Below are positions 1 through 8,095 of a stretch of DNA of 64,000 nucleotides, piece after piece. A program made the position numbers and the translations under genes. Source of the stretch: an uncultured Tateyamaria sp. (GTDB lineage Bacteria; Pseudomonadota; Alphaproteobacteria; Rhodobacterales; Rhodobacteraceae); the NCBI RefSeq assembly GCF_947503045.1, contig NZ_CANNCF010000002.1:1-64000 (forward strand). The letters are read 5' to 3'. Under the pieces are notes generated by a model. It searched no databases and was not told the origin of the DNA. It saw only the letters and a list, made by a program, of their open reading frames with translations. Numbering within the stretch: position 1 is the first letter of the stretch; every line of letters begins with the position of its first letter.

Positions 1-705
1 GGCCGGACACATGACTGCTTCTGACAAGTGCACAAATTAGATCAAAAAGGACTTGCTATGCAGGAGCCATCCACACATGCCATTCGTCGACTGTGCAAAA
101 ATCAAGGCTGTTCGAACTCACAGTCTGCGGGACATAGCGGCCCTTCGGTGCGGCTGCGCCAAGGTCCGCTTTGCAGCATCAGCGCGGCCCGCACCACGAC
201 CCGCATGATGTATGAGGCGGCTGAGCGTCAAGTACCCGAGAAAAGTCCAAATGCGTCTTTTTAAACCCCTGAAGGCGCAAATCGTAAACTGATTTCCAGG
301 GCCCTGTTAAGGCTCGTATATCCGATAGGGCCGGTAGTCCCATTATCGCTGTGAGGGGTTGCGATGCTGACAAAAATGCCGTTCGCTGCGGCAGTGCCAA
401 GGGCAGACTGAGAGACACGAATTAGCTGTATCAATTGTTTAGAACATGACGTAGCGTTAATTACGGGAAAAATCCCGTATATGAGATTCATGGCAAAAAA
501 ATTTCGACTTTGGCCGAATTGTTAGGATATGCGCCTGATTTTCAGGGGCTTAGCAGCTGAGCTTACAAAAACCCAAAGGGCCCGCATCTTGTGAAGGGTG
601 GCCCCTTTGCCAACCTCCCAGCCGTTGCTTTTGGCCGCTCTCGGTGACCTTAGCATGGCGGGACGTCGCCGCAAGAGCTGAACCTACGAAGAGTAAGAGG
701 CAATT
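1..705. other. Gene-poor left edge, no confident gene
   Basis: Several short open frames exist here on both strands (for example 28-264 plus and 261-491 minus), but none has a convincing ribosome binding site, a recognisable family or stable codon use. The composition shifts from GC-rich to AT-rich towards 480-540. The stretch looks like decayed or non-coding DNA in front of the orphan gene at 706. The last 30 bases supply that gene's ribosome binding site (AAGAGG). Confidence 0.4.
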
Positions 706-1572
706 ATGACTGACATTATTAAGCAGGCGAAAGAATTGACAGGGTTTGTTGGCTCAGCTCTTAAGTTCTCGAAGCATCGTTTCAATAAAGGAAAATTTTC
801 TTCAAAAACAATTGGTAGCCTAAAGAAAATGGAAAAATCTGCCATAAAGCTTTGCTCGCTGAAGGAGCCCCAGTACGAAGGTATGGGTTGGGAACTAGAT
901 TTCATAATTAAAGAAGCTAGGGGGCTACTAAAGCAAGATGAAGTTAAAAAAACGAAGGACGATCCCCACTATAACGTTCATTCTTCGCTCACTTGGGCAT
1001 ATCCAATCGCAGTGCATATGCATTCAGCTGTACAGAAGCTGGAGAAAGAATACGAAAAATCTGGTGCGGCTCAAGGGCTTGTCGAAGCTGATATTGTCTT
1101 AGACGCTTCCAATTGGGAAAATCAGTCCCTCGACAAAAACTCTATTGAAATCAGCGTTCGGTCACAAAAATCACGGGAGGCGACATTCACGAAGAAAATG
1201 TCAGGCGGACGCGTTCGAGTTCGAGGCGTGATGATCCCGGAGAAAGGCTACGTCCATGTCAAAATCAAACCTGTTGCCAAGAAGCTGAAAGTGAGTGAGC
1301 GAGGTATCAATTATGCGTTAAAGGGCAAACAATTAACGTTGTCCGCGGAGCTTCTGCCTACTAAAGTTCCGCTTGAGGTCGAAGGCCTCAAGCAAGCAAG
1401 TAAAAAATTTGGTGATAGCGCTGAAATCGGCCTAGGGCTTGAGTGGGGGGTGCTTTCGGCTGGTGGGAAAAAAATTACCAATAAAGAAGCAGCAACGATG
1501 CAATCCACTAAAGTCAAACAGAGTTGGGTGTTCAAAGTCCCAAGTGGCGGCATGAAACTATCTGCCAAATAG
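706..1572 (+). CDS. Orphan lysine-rich hypothetical protein
   Basis: This 288-residue protein matches no family I recognise. The first 120 residues are lysine-rich and probably helical. Residues about 125-285 alternate hydrophobic and polar residues as a beta-rich domain would, with repeated lysine-glycine turns. There is no signal peptide or membrane segment, so it is probably cytoplasmic. The start ATG follows AAGAGG at a good distance. The gene is clearly more AT-rich than its neighbours and uses AAA, AAT and TTT codons that the rest of the window avoids, which suggests recent transfer. No partner gene or mobility gene lies beside it. Function unknown. Confidence 0.7.
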   Translation: MTDIIKQAKELTGFVGSALKFSKHRFNKGKFSSKTIGSLKKMEKSAIKLCSLKEPQYEGMGWELDFIIKEARGLLKQDEVKKTKDDPHYNVHSSLTWAYPIAVHMHSAVQKLEKEYEKSGAAQGLVEADIVLDASNWENQSLDKNSIEISVRSQKSREATFTKKMSGGRVRVRGVMIPEKGYVHVKIKPVAKKLKVSERGINYALKGKQLTLSAELLPTKVPLEVEGLKQASKKFGDSAEIGLGLEWGVLSAGGKKITNKEAATMQSTKVKQSWVFKVPSGGMKLSAK

Positions 1573-1974
1573 TGGACTTACCCCGTTATAGCTCCGGTCG
1601 ACGCACAAACACTTTTGCCAATAGTATTAAGTGAATTGGCTTGATTTCCCCGAAGCGGACTTTTGTACACCACACGCCTACCGTCAAAATTGGGCTCAAA
1701 GCCGTCACTCGTTGAAGTGCTGCTCTGATCTAACAGGATCGGAAGCAAGTCAAGGATGCCAGTAAATCGACAGTCCGCCTAACCGAGTTGCCAATCTGAT
1801 TGGTCTTGGCATTACAGGCCGGCGGCACAATACGCTCGCCCTCAATACGCACAAGAGACGGCATCATCATTGCCATCACTAAGCCGACCGCCCCGCACTT
1901 TCTTCTTCTCCATTTGAAGTGCGGCATGCCATCAAGACCCGGTGACGTATCGCCACCCTGAAACGGAGACCCCC
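1573..1974. other. Intergenic stretch without a recognisable gene
   Basis: About 400 bases separate the orphan gene from the CDGSH gene. A minus-strand open frame (1730-1996) spans most of it, but it has no ribosome binding site and resembles no family I know. The stretch may be a decayed gene. Its last 20 bases carry the ribosome binding site of the CDGSH gene (ACGGAGA). Confidence 0.4.
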
Positions 1975-2214
1975 ATGACCACGCCCAAAATCGCACAAAA
2001 AGCCCCTTATCCTGTCGAAGTCGAAGCCGGAAAATCCTATTTCTGGTGCGCCTGCGGGCATTCGGCCAACCAGCCGTTCTGCGATGGGTCGCACAAGGAC
2101 ACCGGGATGAACCCGGAAAAATACACGGCCGAGGAAAGCAAGAAGGTGTTCTTTTGCGGCTGCAAGGCGACAGGCAAAAGACCGCTCTGCGACGGCTCGC
2201 ACGCCAAGCTCTGA
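1975..2214 (+). CDS. CDGSH iron-sulfur domain protein, two cluster sites
   Basis: This 79-residue protein has two CDGSH-type iron-sulfur motifs of the mitoNEET superfamily: C25, C27, C36 and H40, then C61, C63, C72 and H76. Each three-Cys, one-His set is expected to bind a 2Fe-2S cluster. Bacterial proteins of this small two-motif type are soluble and thought to act in electron transfer or cluster handling; the partner here is not known. I chose the ATG at 1975 because ACGGAGA lies just upstream. An in-frame upstream ATG at 1942 lacks such a site. It appears to be a single-gene unit. Confidence 0.9.
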   Translation: MTTPKIAQKAPYPVEVEAGKSYFWCACGHSANQPFCDGSHKDTGMNPEKYTAEESKKVFFCGCKATGKRPLCDGSHAKL

Positions 2215-2287
2215 TCCTTATCCCCGTAAGGCGGAGGTGTCATCTGCCCGCCTCGACCTCACGCGATACTTGCAATTTGAATTATAT

Positions 2288-2302
2288 GTTCTATATTTGT
2301 TC
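2288..2302 (+). promoter_or_regulatory. Candidate LexA (SOS) box
   Basis: The sequence reads GTTC, seven bases (TATATTT), GTTC. This direct repeat is the LexA operator form known from Rhodobacter and other Alphaproteobacteria. It lies 24 bp before the ATG at 2327 in an AT-rich promoter-like stretch, where bound LexA would block transcription. One such match is expected by chance in a window this size, so the position is the main argument. Confidence 0.6.
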
Positions 2303-2326
2303 TTCCGATAGAGAGCGGAGAACACG

Positions 2327-2674
2327 ATGTCCTATCACGCGCATCAGCCCGGCCTTTTCGACCCCGCACAGGGGGCCTTGCCGATCAAGACGCCGGAGGC
2401 GGCGACGGAAAAGCAGATCGCCTTTGCCCGCGCGCTTGCAGCCAGAACGGGGCAGGTATTGCCCGCCGCACTGTTGCGAGACAAGGCGGGTCTGTCGGCG
2501 TGGATCGACCGGGTAAAACAGGCACCTCAGGGCAAGTTCTCGGCCTACCCAAGCGCCAAGCAGGTGCAGTTTGCAGAACGGATTGCCCGCCTGAAACGGC
2601 GCCAGATTCCGGCGGAGTGTTTCAAGGACAAGGTAATGATGTCGCGCTGGATCGACGGGAACAAACCGCGCTAA
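2327..2674 (+). CDS. Small protein with two repeats of a W-I-D motif, probably SOS-regulated
   Basis: This 115-residue basic protein carries two copies of one motif. Residues about 27-61 and 77-110 both read (T/S)-x-K-Q-x-x-F-A-x-x-I/L-A ... L/I-P ... D-K ... S-x-W-I-D. I have the impression that similar repeats occur as C-terminal extensions of DNA-processing enzymes in this group, but I cannot name the family. There is no signal peptide. A LexA-type box 24 bp upstream suggests induction by DNA damage. The DCC-family gene starts 59 bp downstream and may be cotranscribed. A DNA-related role is an inference from the box and the basic charge. Confidence 0.75.
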   Translation: MSYHAHQPGLFDPAQGALPIKTPEAATEKQIAFARALAARTGQVLPAALLRDKAGLSAWIDRVKQAPQGKFSAYPSAKQVQFAERIARLKRRQIPAECFKDKVMMSRWIDGNKPR

Positions 2675-2732
2675 TGCGGCCTGCGGCGCAATGCCTCTTT
2701 GGCCAAAGCGGCCCCGGCCCTACATCCCAAAT

Positions 2733-3113
2733 ATGACCGACGAAACCCGCGTTCTTTACAATGGCGACTGCCCCGTGTGCAGTTTCGAGATCAACCACTA
2801 CGCGGCCTATGCGGATCGCTCGGCCCTGCCCATCCGTTTCGAAGATCTGAACCATGGCGCGCTGGACGACTGGGGGCTGAGCCGGGATGACGCCGCCCGC
2901 AGGCTTTATGTTCTGAAGGGCGGGCAGATGTATCGGGGCATTCCAGCCTTCATCGTGCTGTGGCAAGACATGCCGCGGTACCGCTGGCTGGCGCGGCTGG
3001 TGGCGCTGCCCGGGGTGCACCGGCTGGCCTGTCTCACCTATGACCATATCCTTGCGCCGTTGATTTATCACTGGCACCTGCGTCGTGTTGGCGCGACGTC
3101 AACACAATCGTGA
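2733..3113 (+). CDS. DCC family (DUF393) thiol-disulfide oxidoreductase-like protein
   Basis: The 126-residue protein begins with the signature of the DCC family: a short beta strand (V-L-Y-N-G-D-C-P-V-C) with a CxxC pair at C13 and C16, followed by a helix. Family members are predicted thioredoxin-fold redox proteins; their substrates are mostly unknown. No signal peptide is seen, so it should act in the cytoplasm or at the inner face of the membrane. I prefer the ATG at 2733 because translation from an upstream in-frame ATG (2691) adds a non-conserved proline- and arginine-rich tail. It lies 59 bp after the putative SOS gene. Confidence 0.85.
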   Translation: MTDETRVLYNGDCPVCSFEINHYAAYADRSALPIRFEDLNHGALDDWGLSRDDAARRLYVLKGGQMYRGIPAFIVLWQDMPRYRWLARLVALPGVHRLACLTYDHILAPLIYHWHLRRVGATSTQS

Positions 3114-3160
3114 CATTTGCAGGCCTAGACTGAGGCGGTAACCCTTGTCAGTCTGAGCCG

Positions 3161-3793
3161 ATGCCGTACCCCTATTCCATGCGTGAAACTCTTGCAGATG
3201 CGTCGATTCATGTGTTGGGTCTGTTACTTGCCCTTGGTGCGGGCGTGATCCTGCTGATCCATGTGGCGCAGACCGAAGGTCCGACCCAGATCGCCGCCAC
3301 CAGCATCTATGCCGGGTTCCTGTTCTTTTCCTTTGTCGCTTCTGCTCTCTACCACCTGTTGCCGGGCGAGACTTTGCGCCCACTCTTTCGCCGCATCGAT
3401 CATGCCGCGATTTATTTCAAGATCGCAGGGACTTACACGCCGCTCGTGGTGCTGATCGGATCGGCCTTTGCCTATGTGGTACTGGCGGGGGTGTGGCTGG
3501 TGGCGCTGATTGGCGCCGTGGCCAAGCTCAGCTTTTGGGCGGCGGATGCGCGTGGGTCGCTGCCGGTCTATCTGGGGATGGGCTGGGCCAGTCTGTTGCT
3601 GATCTGGCCCATGACACAGACCTTGCCCTCTGTCGCTGTCGGGCTGATCATCGGGGGCGGTGTGCTGTATTCACTTGGCACACTTGTCTATCGCTATCCG
3701 CAGATGCGGTATCAGAACGCGGTGTGGCACGGGGTCGTGCTGGCCGCCTCGACCTGCTTTTTCGCCGCCGTTTCTGTCAGCGTCTCAGCCTGA
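3161..3793 (+). CDS. Hemolysin III / PAQR family membrane protein
   Basis: This 210-residue integral membrane protein has about seven hydrophobic segments and the family landmarks: a His in the first membrane helix region (S-I-H-V-L-G), S-A-L-Y-H near residue 63 and H-G-V near residue 190, which form a metal site in PAQR proteins. Bacterial members (YqfA/HlyIII) sit in the inner membrane. The hemolytic label is historical and the real role is uncertain; hydrolase activity has been proposed for the superfamily. The 3' end overlaps by 9 bases the end of the convergent DUF6455 gene. Confidence 0.88.
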   Translation: MPYPYSMRETLADASIHVLGLLLALGAGVILLIHVAQTEGPTQIAATSIYAGFLFFSFVASALYHLLPGETLRPLFRRIDHAAIYFKIAGTYTPLVVLIGSAFAYVVLAGVWLVALIGAVAKLSFWAADARGSLPVYLGMGWASLLLIWPMTQTLPSVAVGLIIGGGVLYSLGTLVYRYPQMRYQNAVWHGVVLAASTCFFAAVSVSVSA

Positions 3794-4045
3794 GCGGGCG
3801 GCCAATTCGTCGAAATCATGCGCGTTGCGGCAATAATGCGGGGTTGCGGATACCGTGCCGACCTGCTCGGCCAGCCACTGTTCACAATGTGTGGTCTGCG
3901 TGCAGCCGGAACATCGGATCACAAGGTCCGAGATGTCAGCAGGCGAGAGGTCCCCGCGCAACGCGATCTCTTGCAGATCGATCCCCCGCGCGGCTGCCAT
4001 GTTGTCCACAACGGTTGCGTGACGCTTGAGACGGGTACTGGACAT
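3785..4045 (-). CDS. DUF6455 family protein
   Basis: The 86-residue protein fits DUF6455, a small family common in Rhodobacteraceae: an N-terminal helix (D-N-M-A-A-A-R-G-I-D), then L-R-G-D-L-S-P-A-D, a C-x-x-C pair, a third Cys and a C-terminal W-L. The spaced cysteines suggest a metal or disulfide site; no function is known. The ATG at 4045 has GGAAGGAA nine bases upstream. An in-frame GTG three codons earlier is too close to that site. It converges on the hemolysin III gene. Confidence 0.8.
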   Translation of the reverse strand: MSSTRLKRHATVVDNMAAARGIDLQEIALRGDLSPADISDLVIRCSGCTQTTHCEQWLAEQVGTVSATPHYCRNAHDFDELAARSG

Positions 4046-4120
4046 GAGAAACACTTCCTTCCAACGGGATGAGGTTGCGAAGAGGATGCCGGGTGGGTCC
4101 GCAGGCGTCCTTGATCCAGA

Positions 4121-4504
4121 TCAAAGACTGTCCAGATAGGCCCGCACGCAGGTCTGCACGTGGCGGAACCGATCTCCGCCCAGATGCTTGCCACCATACC
4201 AGCGAGTCACCACGACCAGGTGATCCTGCAGCCCTTCGCGCTCGAGCATGCGCAGGATCACCATCCCCGCGCCCGTCTCGCCGTCATCGCCCTTGATCGG
4301 ACCGCCCACGCTCAGACAGGCGCCCCATGTGTTGTGGGTGGCCTTGGCATAGCTCCGTTCCGACTTGAGCAGGGCGAGGCCTGCGTCAATGCCCGCCCGG
4401 TCGGTCACCGGACAGCCCGAAACCGCATATTTCGATCCGCGATCCGTCAGAATGCGGCCCAACTGTTTCAAGGTAGGGTTTCCCGGACCAGACGACACAC
4501 GCAT
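4121..4504 (-). CDS. YigZ/IMPACT family protein, N-terminal domain only
   Basis: The 127-residue protein carries the UPF0029 (IMPACT N-terminal) fold: S-x-A-K-A-T-H-N-T-W near residue 55, D-D-G-E-T-G-A-G near 73-80 and the hallmark T-R-W-Y-G-G-K-x-L-G-G near 100-110. E. coli YigZ is about 200 residues and has a second domain, which is absent here. Eukaryotic IMPACT regulates GCN2; the bacterial role is unclear. The gene is divergent from the small membrane protein at 4564 and shares a 59-bp promoter region with it. Confidence 0.82.
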   Translation of the reverse strand: MRVSSGPGNPTLKQLGRILTDRGSKYAVSGCPVTDRAGIDAGLALLKSERSYAKATHNTWGACLSVGGPIKGDDGETGAGMVILRMLEREGLQDHLVVVTRWYGGKHLGGDRFRHVQTCVRAYLDSL

Positions 4505-4563
4505 GGCGTGCTAGGCACAGTGCATTGAACGATCATCCAATTTTCTGTCACCGGATTTCACCC

Positions 4564-4842
4564 ATGCCCATTTTTGACAGCGTCCCCGTGGCTGTTTTGA
4601 ACGCAATCGGTCTGTTTGGCTTTGCCTTGTACATTCTGAACTACAGCCTTCTGACTCTGCATTGGCGCACCAGCAGCTGTGCCACCTATTTCGCCATCAA
4701 TCTCGTGGCGGCCAGCTGTGTGCTGATCGGGCTGGCCGCCAGCTTCAACCTCGCCGCGGCGTTGATCCAGATCTTTTGGGTGATCATGTCCAGCGTGGGG
4801 TTGGTGATGCGCTTGCGCCGCGGCGTGTCGCGCGTCGCGTGA
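4564..4842 (+). CDS. Small membrane protein, CBU_0592-like
   Basis: This 92-residue protein has three hydrophobic segments (about residues 5-27, 38-62 and 65-83) and ends in a basic tail. The pattern I-G-x-x-G-F-x-L-Y-x-L-N-Y followed by a second helix with N-x-x-A-A resembles the CBU_0592 domain, which has no known function. The start at 4564 places a hydrophobic segment near the N-terminus; an upstream ATG (4525) would add a polar stretch. The stop lies 4 bases from the end of the convergent M48 gene. Confidence 0.7.
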   Translation: MPIFDSVPVAVLNAIGLFGFALYILNYSLLTLHWRTSSCATYFAINLVAASCVLIGLAASFNLAAALIQIFWVIMSSVGLVMRLRRGVSRVA

Positions 4843-4845
4843 GAC

Positions 4846-5568
4846 CTAAAGCCCCGCCGCCGTCCGGCGCACCGTTTCGATGCGCTGTGCATTGGGCGGG
4901 TGCGTTCCAAGGAATCGGTCACCGGGATCAGGAATACGGTTGAAGAATTCAGAGCCTTTGATCGGATTGTACCCCGCCCGCGACGTGATCACTGTACCCA
5001 AAGCATCGGCTTCAAGCTCGAAATCCTTGGAATAGGACCGCGCTCCCACTTGCGCCCCGATCCGCTGTGCGGATTCGACGGCCGAAACGTCGCCCCCGCC
5101 GATCGAGGCCAGACCACCAAAGATCACCGCACCCGCCGCCGCGTTCTGCCGCTGCCGGGCAATATGACCACGGATGTGGTGCGCGGCCTCGTGGCCCATG
5201 ACAAAGGCGATTTCGTCGGCGTTGCGCGCCTCGTCCAGCAGCGCAAGGGTAAAGACAATGATCGGGCGTTCGTTTTCATCCAGCGTCTGGAAGGCGTTGG
5301 CAGGCTGGTTGGGCCGGTCGTCCACAAGAATGCGGAAGTCGCAGTTCACACCATTGGTGCGCGCGCGGCATTCGCGTTCCGCAATCGGTTCGACCCGACC
5401 CACGACACTGGCAAAGGCGCGTCCTGTCTGGTCGCGGGTGCGCAACTCGTCGGGCACATCGGCGGGCGCGGTCGCCGGCCCGGTGGAGGTGGGTGCTGAG
5501 CTGATGACGACATCATCACACGCCGCCACAAAGGTCAGGATCGCCAAAGCGGCCACAAATCGGATCAT
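4846..5568 (-). CDS. M48 family metalloprotease lipoprotein
   Basis: The 240-residue protein starts with a lipoprotein signal peptide (L-T-F-V-A-A-C, lipidated Cys17). The zinc site is clear: H126-E-A-A-H130 and a third ligand in E-L-E-A-D near residue 185, as in the M48 peptidases. It should be anchored in the envelope facing the periplasm and take part in quality control of outer-membrane or lipoprotein substrates, as BepA and LoiP do in E. coli. Those are inferences from family. The ATG at 5568 is chosen because the signal peptide begins there. Confidence 0.9.
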   Translation of the reverse strand: MIRFVAALAILTFVAACDDVVISSAPTSTGPATAPADVPDELRTRDQTGRAFASVVGRVEPIAERECRARTNGVNCDFRILVDDRPNQPANAFQTLDENERPIIVFTLALLDEARNADEIAFVMGHEAAHHIRGHIARQRQNAAAGAVIFGGLASIGGGDVSAVESAQRIGAQVGARSYSKDFELEADALGTVITSRAGYNPIKGSEFFNRIPDPGDRFLGTHPPNAQRIETVRRTAAGL

Positions 5569-5722
5569 AACACATTCCTTCTTCAACCACGCCGGACGCA
5601 CATCTTGGCCACCAGCCAGTTCCTGAATACCACGCAAATATGCGGGTTGCAGCCCCGATCAACCCTTTGCCCCATAGCGGGCCACTCTTTGCAAAGTGGC
5701 GCACATGTTTTAGCCTTGCCAA

Positions 5723-5959
5723 ATGTTTACGATCGAGCACGAATTTGACGCAACGGTGATCACGCTGGTGGACGAGGGCGCGGCCCCGCTGCAAGAGGAT
5801 GTGATCGTCAACAGCTTTGCAGAATGTATCACCGTCGAACAGTTCGACACACGCACTGATCAGGTGGTGCGCATCACGCTGTCACCCGAACAGGTGCGCG
5901 ATCTGGCCGCCGCCCTCGATCTGCCCGAAGGGGTCTATCAACTGCGGCAGGTCGACTGA
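5723..5959 (+). CDS. Small conserved-looking acidic hypothetical protein
   Basis: This 78-residue acidic protein shows alternating strands (F-D-A-T-V-I-T-L-V-D-E-G) and a C-terminal helix (L-S-P-E-Q-V-R-D-L-A-A-A-L-D-L-P-E-G-V-Y), the look of a compact alpha/beta protein. No signal peptide and no cysteine pair. I do not recognise the family. Codon use matches the neighbours, so it is probably a resident gene. It is divergent from the M48 gene and lies 63 bp before ilvE on the same strand, so cotranscription is possible. Confidence 0.65.
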   Translation: MFTIEHEFDATVITLVDEGAAPLQEDVIVNSFAECITVEQFDTRTDQVVRITLSPEQVRDLAAALDLPEGVYQLRQVD

Positions 5960-6022
5960 ACAGGTCTGGAACCGTGACCTGTTTCTGCTCGCCACCGCCC
6001 AACCAAACGAAAGGCCTGCCCC

Positions 6023-6883
6023 ATGTCCGTCGGCACTCATATCCGCACCTATTTCAACGGCGCATGGCATGACGAGGATGTCGCCATCATGCGCGCTGCC
6101 GATCATGGCAGCTGGCTTGGCACCACCGTGTTTGACGGGGCGCGGTACTTTGACGGGCGCGCGCCGGACCTCGAGGCCCATTGCGCGCGGGTGAATGCCT
6201 CGGCCGAGGCGCTGATGATCACCCCGACCCAATCCACCGAACAGATTGTCGACATCGCCCGCGAGGGTCTCAAGGCCTATGGGCCGGACGAGGCGGTCTA
6301 TATCCGCCCGATGTACTGGGCGCTGGACGGGGACGCCTCTGGCATCGTGCCGAAACCGGAGGCGACCGGGTTTGCCATCTGTCTTGAGGCCATACCAATG
6401 GCCGACCAGAACGCCTCGACCACGCTTGGGCGCACCCGGTTTCGCCGCCCGGTGCTGGAGGACAATGTCGTAAACGCCAAGGCAGGCTGCCTCTATCCCA
6501 ACAACGCCCGCATGCTGACCGAGGTCCGCGCACGCGGCTTTGGCAATGCGCTGGTGGCCGATGCGATGGGCAATGTGGCGGAAAGTGCGACGGCCAACGT
6601 GTTCATGGTCAAGGATGGCGCCGTGTTCACGCCGATCCCCAACGGCACGTTCCTGGCCGGGATCACCCGCGCGCGGCACATGACAAACATGCGCGCCGAC
6701 GGGATGGAGGTGCACGAATCCGTCCTCGGCTTTGCCGATTTTGCTGACGCGGACGAGGTGTTCCTGTCGGGCAACATGATGAAAGTCACACCCGTGACCG
6801 CCTTTGAAGATACGCAATATCAGGTTGGTCCGGTCACCCGTCGTGTGCGCGAGATGTATTGGGATTGGGCCGCGACCATCTGA
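6023..6883 (+). CDS. ilvE: Branched-chain amino acid aminotransferase
   Basis: This 286-residue PLP enzyme of fold type IV interconverts leucine, isoleucine and valine with their 2-oxo acids, using glutamate/2-oxoglutarate. Visible landmarks are the N-terminal Y-F-N-G-x-W and D-H-G-S-W-L-G-T-T-V-F-D-G-A-R, the PLP lysine K153 (V-N-A-K-A-G), E187 in N-V-A-E-S-A-T-A-N-V-F and the late L-A-G-I-T-R. Assignment within class IV (IlvE versus D-amino acid or aminodeoxychorismate enzymes) rests on overall resemblance. An AAAGG site precedes the ATG. Confidence 0.88.
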   Translation: MSVGTHIRTYFNGAWHDEDVAIMRAADHGSWLGTTVFDGARYFDGRAPDLEAHCARVNASAEALMITPTQSTEQIVDIAREGLKAYGPDEAVYIRPMYWALDGDASGIVPKPEATGFAICLEAIPMADQNASTTLGRTRFRRPVLEDNVVNAKAGCLYPNNARMLTEVRARGFGNALVADAMGNVAESATANVFMVKDGAVFTPIPNGTFLAGITRARHMTNMRADGMEVHESVLGFADFADADEVFLSGNMMKVTPVTAFEDTQYQVGPVTRRVREMYWDWAATI

Positions 6884-6957
6884 CAACCCTCAACTTTCCA
6901 TTGCCACTGGCCCGTTGGGCCGTCATGTTGGCCCCTGCAGATCAAAAGAGGCCTGAC

Positions 6958-7413
6958 ATGCGCAAATTTCTAGTGGTTCTCGATGACAGCCGTGAGTGTC
7001 TGAACGCCATGCGCTTTGCCGCGATGCGCGCGGCCCATACGGGGGGTGGTGTAGCGATTCTGTCGGTGATTCCGCCGGACGAGTTCAACCATTGGATCGG
7101 CGTCGGCGCCGTCATGCGTGAGGAGGCCCGCGAACGGATTCACGCCCATTTCGAGGTGTTCGCCAAGTGGATGCGCGACAAACAGGGGGTCGACCCGCAA
7201 CTGGTCATCCGCGAGGGCCCGCCTGTCGACGAAATCATGGCGCAGGTGCACGAGGACGGCGAAATTGGCGTTCTGGTGCTGGGCGCGGGCACCGACAAGA
7301 AGGGCCCCGGCCCGCTGGTCACCCAACTGACCCGCAATGCAGGCAATCTGCCCATCCCGATCACCATCGTGCCCGGTGATTTGAGCAAGGAACGGCTCGA
7401 AGCGATCACCTGA
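6958..7413 (+). CDS. Universal stress protein (UspA family)
   Basis: The 151-residue protein opens with a beta strand and D-D-S (F-L-V-V-L-D-D-S), has a central acidic helix and ends with the strand V-L-V-L-G-A-G before a final helix-strand P-I-T-I-V-P-G. This is the UspA Rossmann-like fold. The late G-x2-G-x9-G-(S/T) ATP-binding pattern is only partly present, so nucleotide binding is uncertain. Role: cytoplasmic stress survival, details unknown. The ATG at 6958 has AGAGG upstream; a longer frame from 6859 overlaps ilvE and lacks such a site. Confidence 0.85.
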   Translation: MRKFLVVLDDSRECLNAMRFAAMRAAHTGGGVAILSVIPPDEFNHWIGVGAVMREEARERIHAHFEVFAKWMRDKQGVDPQLVIREGPPVDEIMAQVHEDGEIGVLVLGAGTDKKGPGPLVTQLTRNAGNLPIPITIVPGDLSKERLEAIT

Positions 7414-7531
7414 CACGCTTGTGCGCCGATCACGCCTGCGCACAGCCCGCTGCGCAGTTTAGAACCGTTCCAAACCTTGACTCAGCCGCTGCGCAGGCGC
7501 ATATCCGACAGAAGCACTCAGGAGATGCGCC

Positions 7532-8095
7532 ATGTTCATTCAAACCGAATCCACACCCAACCCGGCCACGCTGAAATTCCTGCCCGGCCAGACCGTTCTT
7601 GAGGTCGGCACCGCAGATTTCCCGACCGCCGAGGCGGCGGCCAAGTCGCCGCTGGCGCAGCGTGTCTTTGCCGTCGAGGGTGTGACAGGCGTGTTCTTTG
7701 GCACCGATTTTGTCACGGTGACCAAGGCCGACAGCGTCGATTGGGACCACATCAAACCGGCCCTTCTGGGTGCGATCATGGAGCATTTCCAATCCGGCCA
7801 GCCGGTGATGGATGACGGCCACGCCCCTGCGTCTGGCCATGCAGAACATGATGGTGAAGACGGCGTTGTGGTTGGTCAGATCAAGGAATTGCTGGACAGC
7901 CGCGTGCGCCCCGCCGTGGCGCAGGATGGTGGCGACATCACCTTCCACGGCTTTGACCGCGGTGTGGTCTACCTGCACATGCAAGGCGCCTGCGCGGGCT
8001 GCCCGTCCTCGACCCTGACCCTCAAGATGGGCATCGAGAACCTGCTGCGCCACTACATCCCCGAGGTCACAGAAGTGCGTCCCGTTGCCGTCTGA
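7532..8095 (+). CDS. NfuA-like iron-sulfur cluster carrier
   Basis: The 187-residue protein has the Nfu N-terminal domain (residues about 2-88, opening M-F-I-Q-T-E-S-T-P-N-P-A-T) and a C-terminal NifU-like domain (about 112-180) with C154-A-G-C157, the cluster ligands, in G-A-C-A-G-C-P-S-S. It should receive a 4Fe-4S cluster in the cytoplasm and pass it to targets such as aconitase or lipoyl synthase. CAGGAGA precedes the start. It is the first gene of a tight run with the GFA gene, tsaB and rimI, all overlapping by 4-11 bases. Confidence 0.92.
   Translation: MFIQTESTPNPATLKFLPGQTVLEVGTADFPTAEAAAKSPLAQRVFAVEGVTGVFFGTDFVTVTKADSVDWDHIKPALLGAIMEHFQSGQPVMDDGHAPASGHAEHDGEDGVVVGQIKELLDSRVRPAVAQDGGDITFHGFDRGVVYLHMQGACAGCPSSTLTLKMGIENLLRHYIPEVTEVRPVAV

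Noticed and set aside
261-491. 76-codon minus-strand frame at the left edge
   Set aside because: No ribosome binding site, no recognised family; kept as gene-poor DNA.
1730-1996. 88-codon minus-strand frame before the CDGSH gene
   Set aside because: No ribosome binding site, overlaps the promoter and start of the CDGSH gene, no family resemblance.
4985-4992. Single GTGATCAC in the M48 gene, also 5756 and 13289
   Set aside because: Unpaired and inside coding sequence; expected by chance for an eight-base word of this composition.
6917-6933. GGCCC-GTT-GGGCC hairpin after ilvE
   Set aside because: Five-base stem without T-run; occurs easily by chance in GC-rich DNA.
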